DNA from: CBDHDN01 sp965261585
Lineage (GTDB): Bacteria; Pseudomonadota; Alphaproteobacteria; UBA6615
Assembly: GCA_965261585.1 (NCBI GenBank)
Contig: CBDHDN010000006.1
Location: 5,772-69,771, forward strand
Direction: 5' to 3'
DNA: 64,000 nucleotides
The notes beneath the pieces are model-generated. The model saw only the letters and a program-made list of their open reading frames with translations. It ran no database searches and was not told the origin of the DNA. Every line of letters starts with the position of its first letter. Position 1 is the first letter of the stretch. A program made the position numbers and the translations under genes. Shown piece after piece: positions 63,493 through 64,000 of this stretch.

Positions 63493-63882
63493 ATGCCAGA
63501 CAGCCGACATGGGCACTTCCACTGGAACGAGCTGCTCACGCGGAATGTCGGAAAGGCCAAGGACTTCTATGCGCAGACCCTCGGCTGGAGTTACGAGCCG
63601 TTCCCCATGGCGGACGGCGAATACACCGTGTGCAAGTCCGGCGACGAGGTCGTCGGCGGCATCTTCGAGATGAGCGACGGCCAGGGCTTCGACGGCGTGC
63701 CGGATCATTGGTTCGCCTATATCACGGTCGATGACGTCGACAAGCGCCTGCAGGAGGTCGCGGCCGCCGGAGGTACGATCCGGCGCGACGCCTTCGACGT
63801 ACCGAATGTCGGACGCATCGCGGTCGTCGAGGACAAGGCCTGCGCGCATATCGGCTGGATCACGCCGGCCCAACAGGGTTAA
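63493..63882 (+). CDS. VOC family (glyoxalase/bleomycin-resistance-like) protein
   Basis: This 129-aa protein starts MPDSRHGHFHWNELLTRNVG, with two beta-alpha-beta-beta-beta units: GKAKDFYAQTLGWSYEPFPM, then GVPDHWFAYITVDDVDKRLQ and GRIAVVEDKACAHIGWITPA. A metal-site-like His is in HFHWNELL. It resembles CFP-30B/27 kDa-antigen-like VOC proteins. Substrate unknown. GGGGAGAAG precedes the ATG. The IS21 copy B end lies only 58 bases upstream, so its promoter may have been displaced. Confidence 0.88.
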   Translation: MPDSRHGHFHWNELLTRNVGKAKDFYAQTLGWSYEPFPMADGEYTVCKSGDEVVGGIFEMSDGQGFDGVPDHWFAYITVDDVDKRLQEVAAAGGTIRRDAFDVPNVGRIAVVEDKACAHIGWITPAQQG

Positions 63883-63912
63883 CCACCGTGGGGCCTCGCG
63901 TCCACGGGGCTG

Positions 63913-63943
63913 CCCCTCTCCCGACCGGGGAGAGGGGTTCTTT
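63913..63943 (+). terminator. Terminator after the VOC gene
   Basis: CCCCTCTCCC (63913-63922) pairs with GGGAGAGGGG (63928-63937) and is followed by TTCTTT. It is a good rho-independent candidate. Confidence 0.7.
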
Positions 63944-64000
63944 GCGAAGCACCCGGAAGACGCATCCCGCCCCAGGGGCCACACGGTGTCCACCCGCGCG

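Overview
The window looks like chromosome of a GC-rich alphaproteobacterium, probably Rhodospirillales-like. This is inferred from the tig-clpP-clpX-lon-hup-tRNA-Val order, the rplM-rpsI pair, a class I PHA synthase, type 2 argC, and an intergenic palindrome of the kind common in alphaproteobacteria. I could not run a taxonomic search.

Core segments. Positions 1-5.5 kb carry a branched-chain amino-acid type ABC transporter on the minus strand (livM partial, livH, a LivK-type binding protein), an Lrp-type regulator, a DUF6356 protein, an AmmeMemoRadiSam radical SAM enzyme and a truncated GH108 lysozyme. Positions 10.6-24.3 kb carry an intradiol dioxygenase, rplM-rpsI, argC, hpt, a gamma carbonic anhydrase, phaC, an OmpA-like lipoprotein, a tightly packed aminotransferase-hom-glpX-recJ run, and a CheY-like receiver. 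Positions 44-45 kb hold an NHL beta-propeller protein. Positions 48-59.8 kb carry a xylose-type ABC operon (binding protein and permease both broken), nnr, tRNA-Leu, tig, clpP, clpX, a frameshifted lon and an HU gene. tRNA-Val and a VOC protein lie at the right end.

Mobile segments. About 24.67-44.0 kb is a mosaic island between tRNA-Glu and a P4-type integrase. It has an integrase, a hypothetical gene, an AlpA regulator and a replicase/primase at one end. At the other it has a terminase-small-like gene and frameshifted prohead protease, connector and portal genes, with no tail genes visible. This resembles a relic of a capsid-forming satellite (cfPICI-like). It also holds a frameshifted MobF relaxase, a three-repeat orphan CRISPR remnant and many IS elements. 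A second, 0.76-kb integration scar (20-bp direct repeat plus integrase remnant) follows tRNA-Val.

Insertion sequences: two inverted IS21 copies (5.5 and 60.9 kb); three same-orientation IS3-family copies (8.1, 34.5, 46.6 kb), only the middle one intact; two identical IS256 copies in opposite orientation (24.9, 36.6 kb), each with an 8-bp duplication; one IS6; an ISNCY/IS1202-like element (45.2 kb) with an IS3 nested inside it; a DUF772-type element (9.2 kb); and fragments of IS1380, IS256 and IS66-like elements. Several single-base frameshifts and three CAG-to-TAG changes point to gene decay, or in part to sequencing errors. lon is the case most in need of checking.
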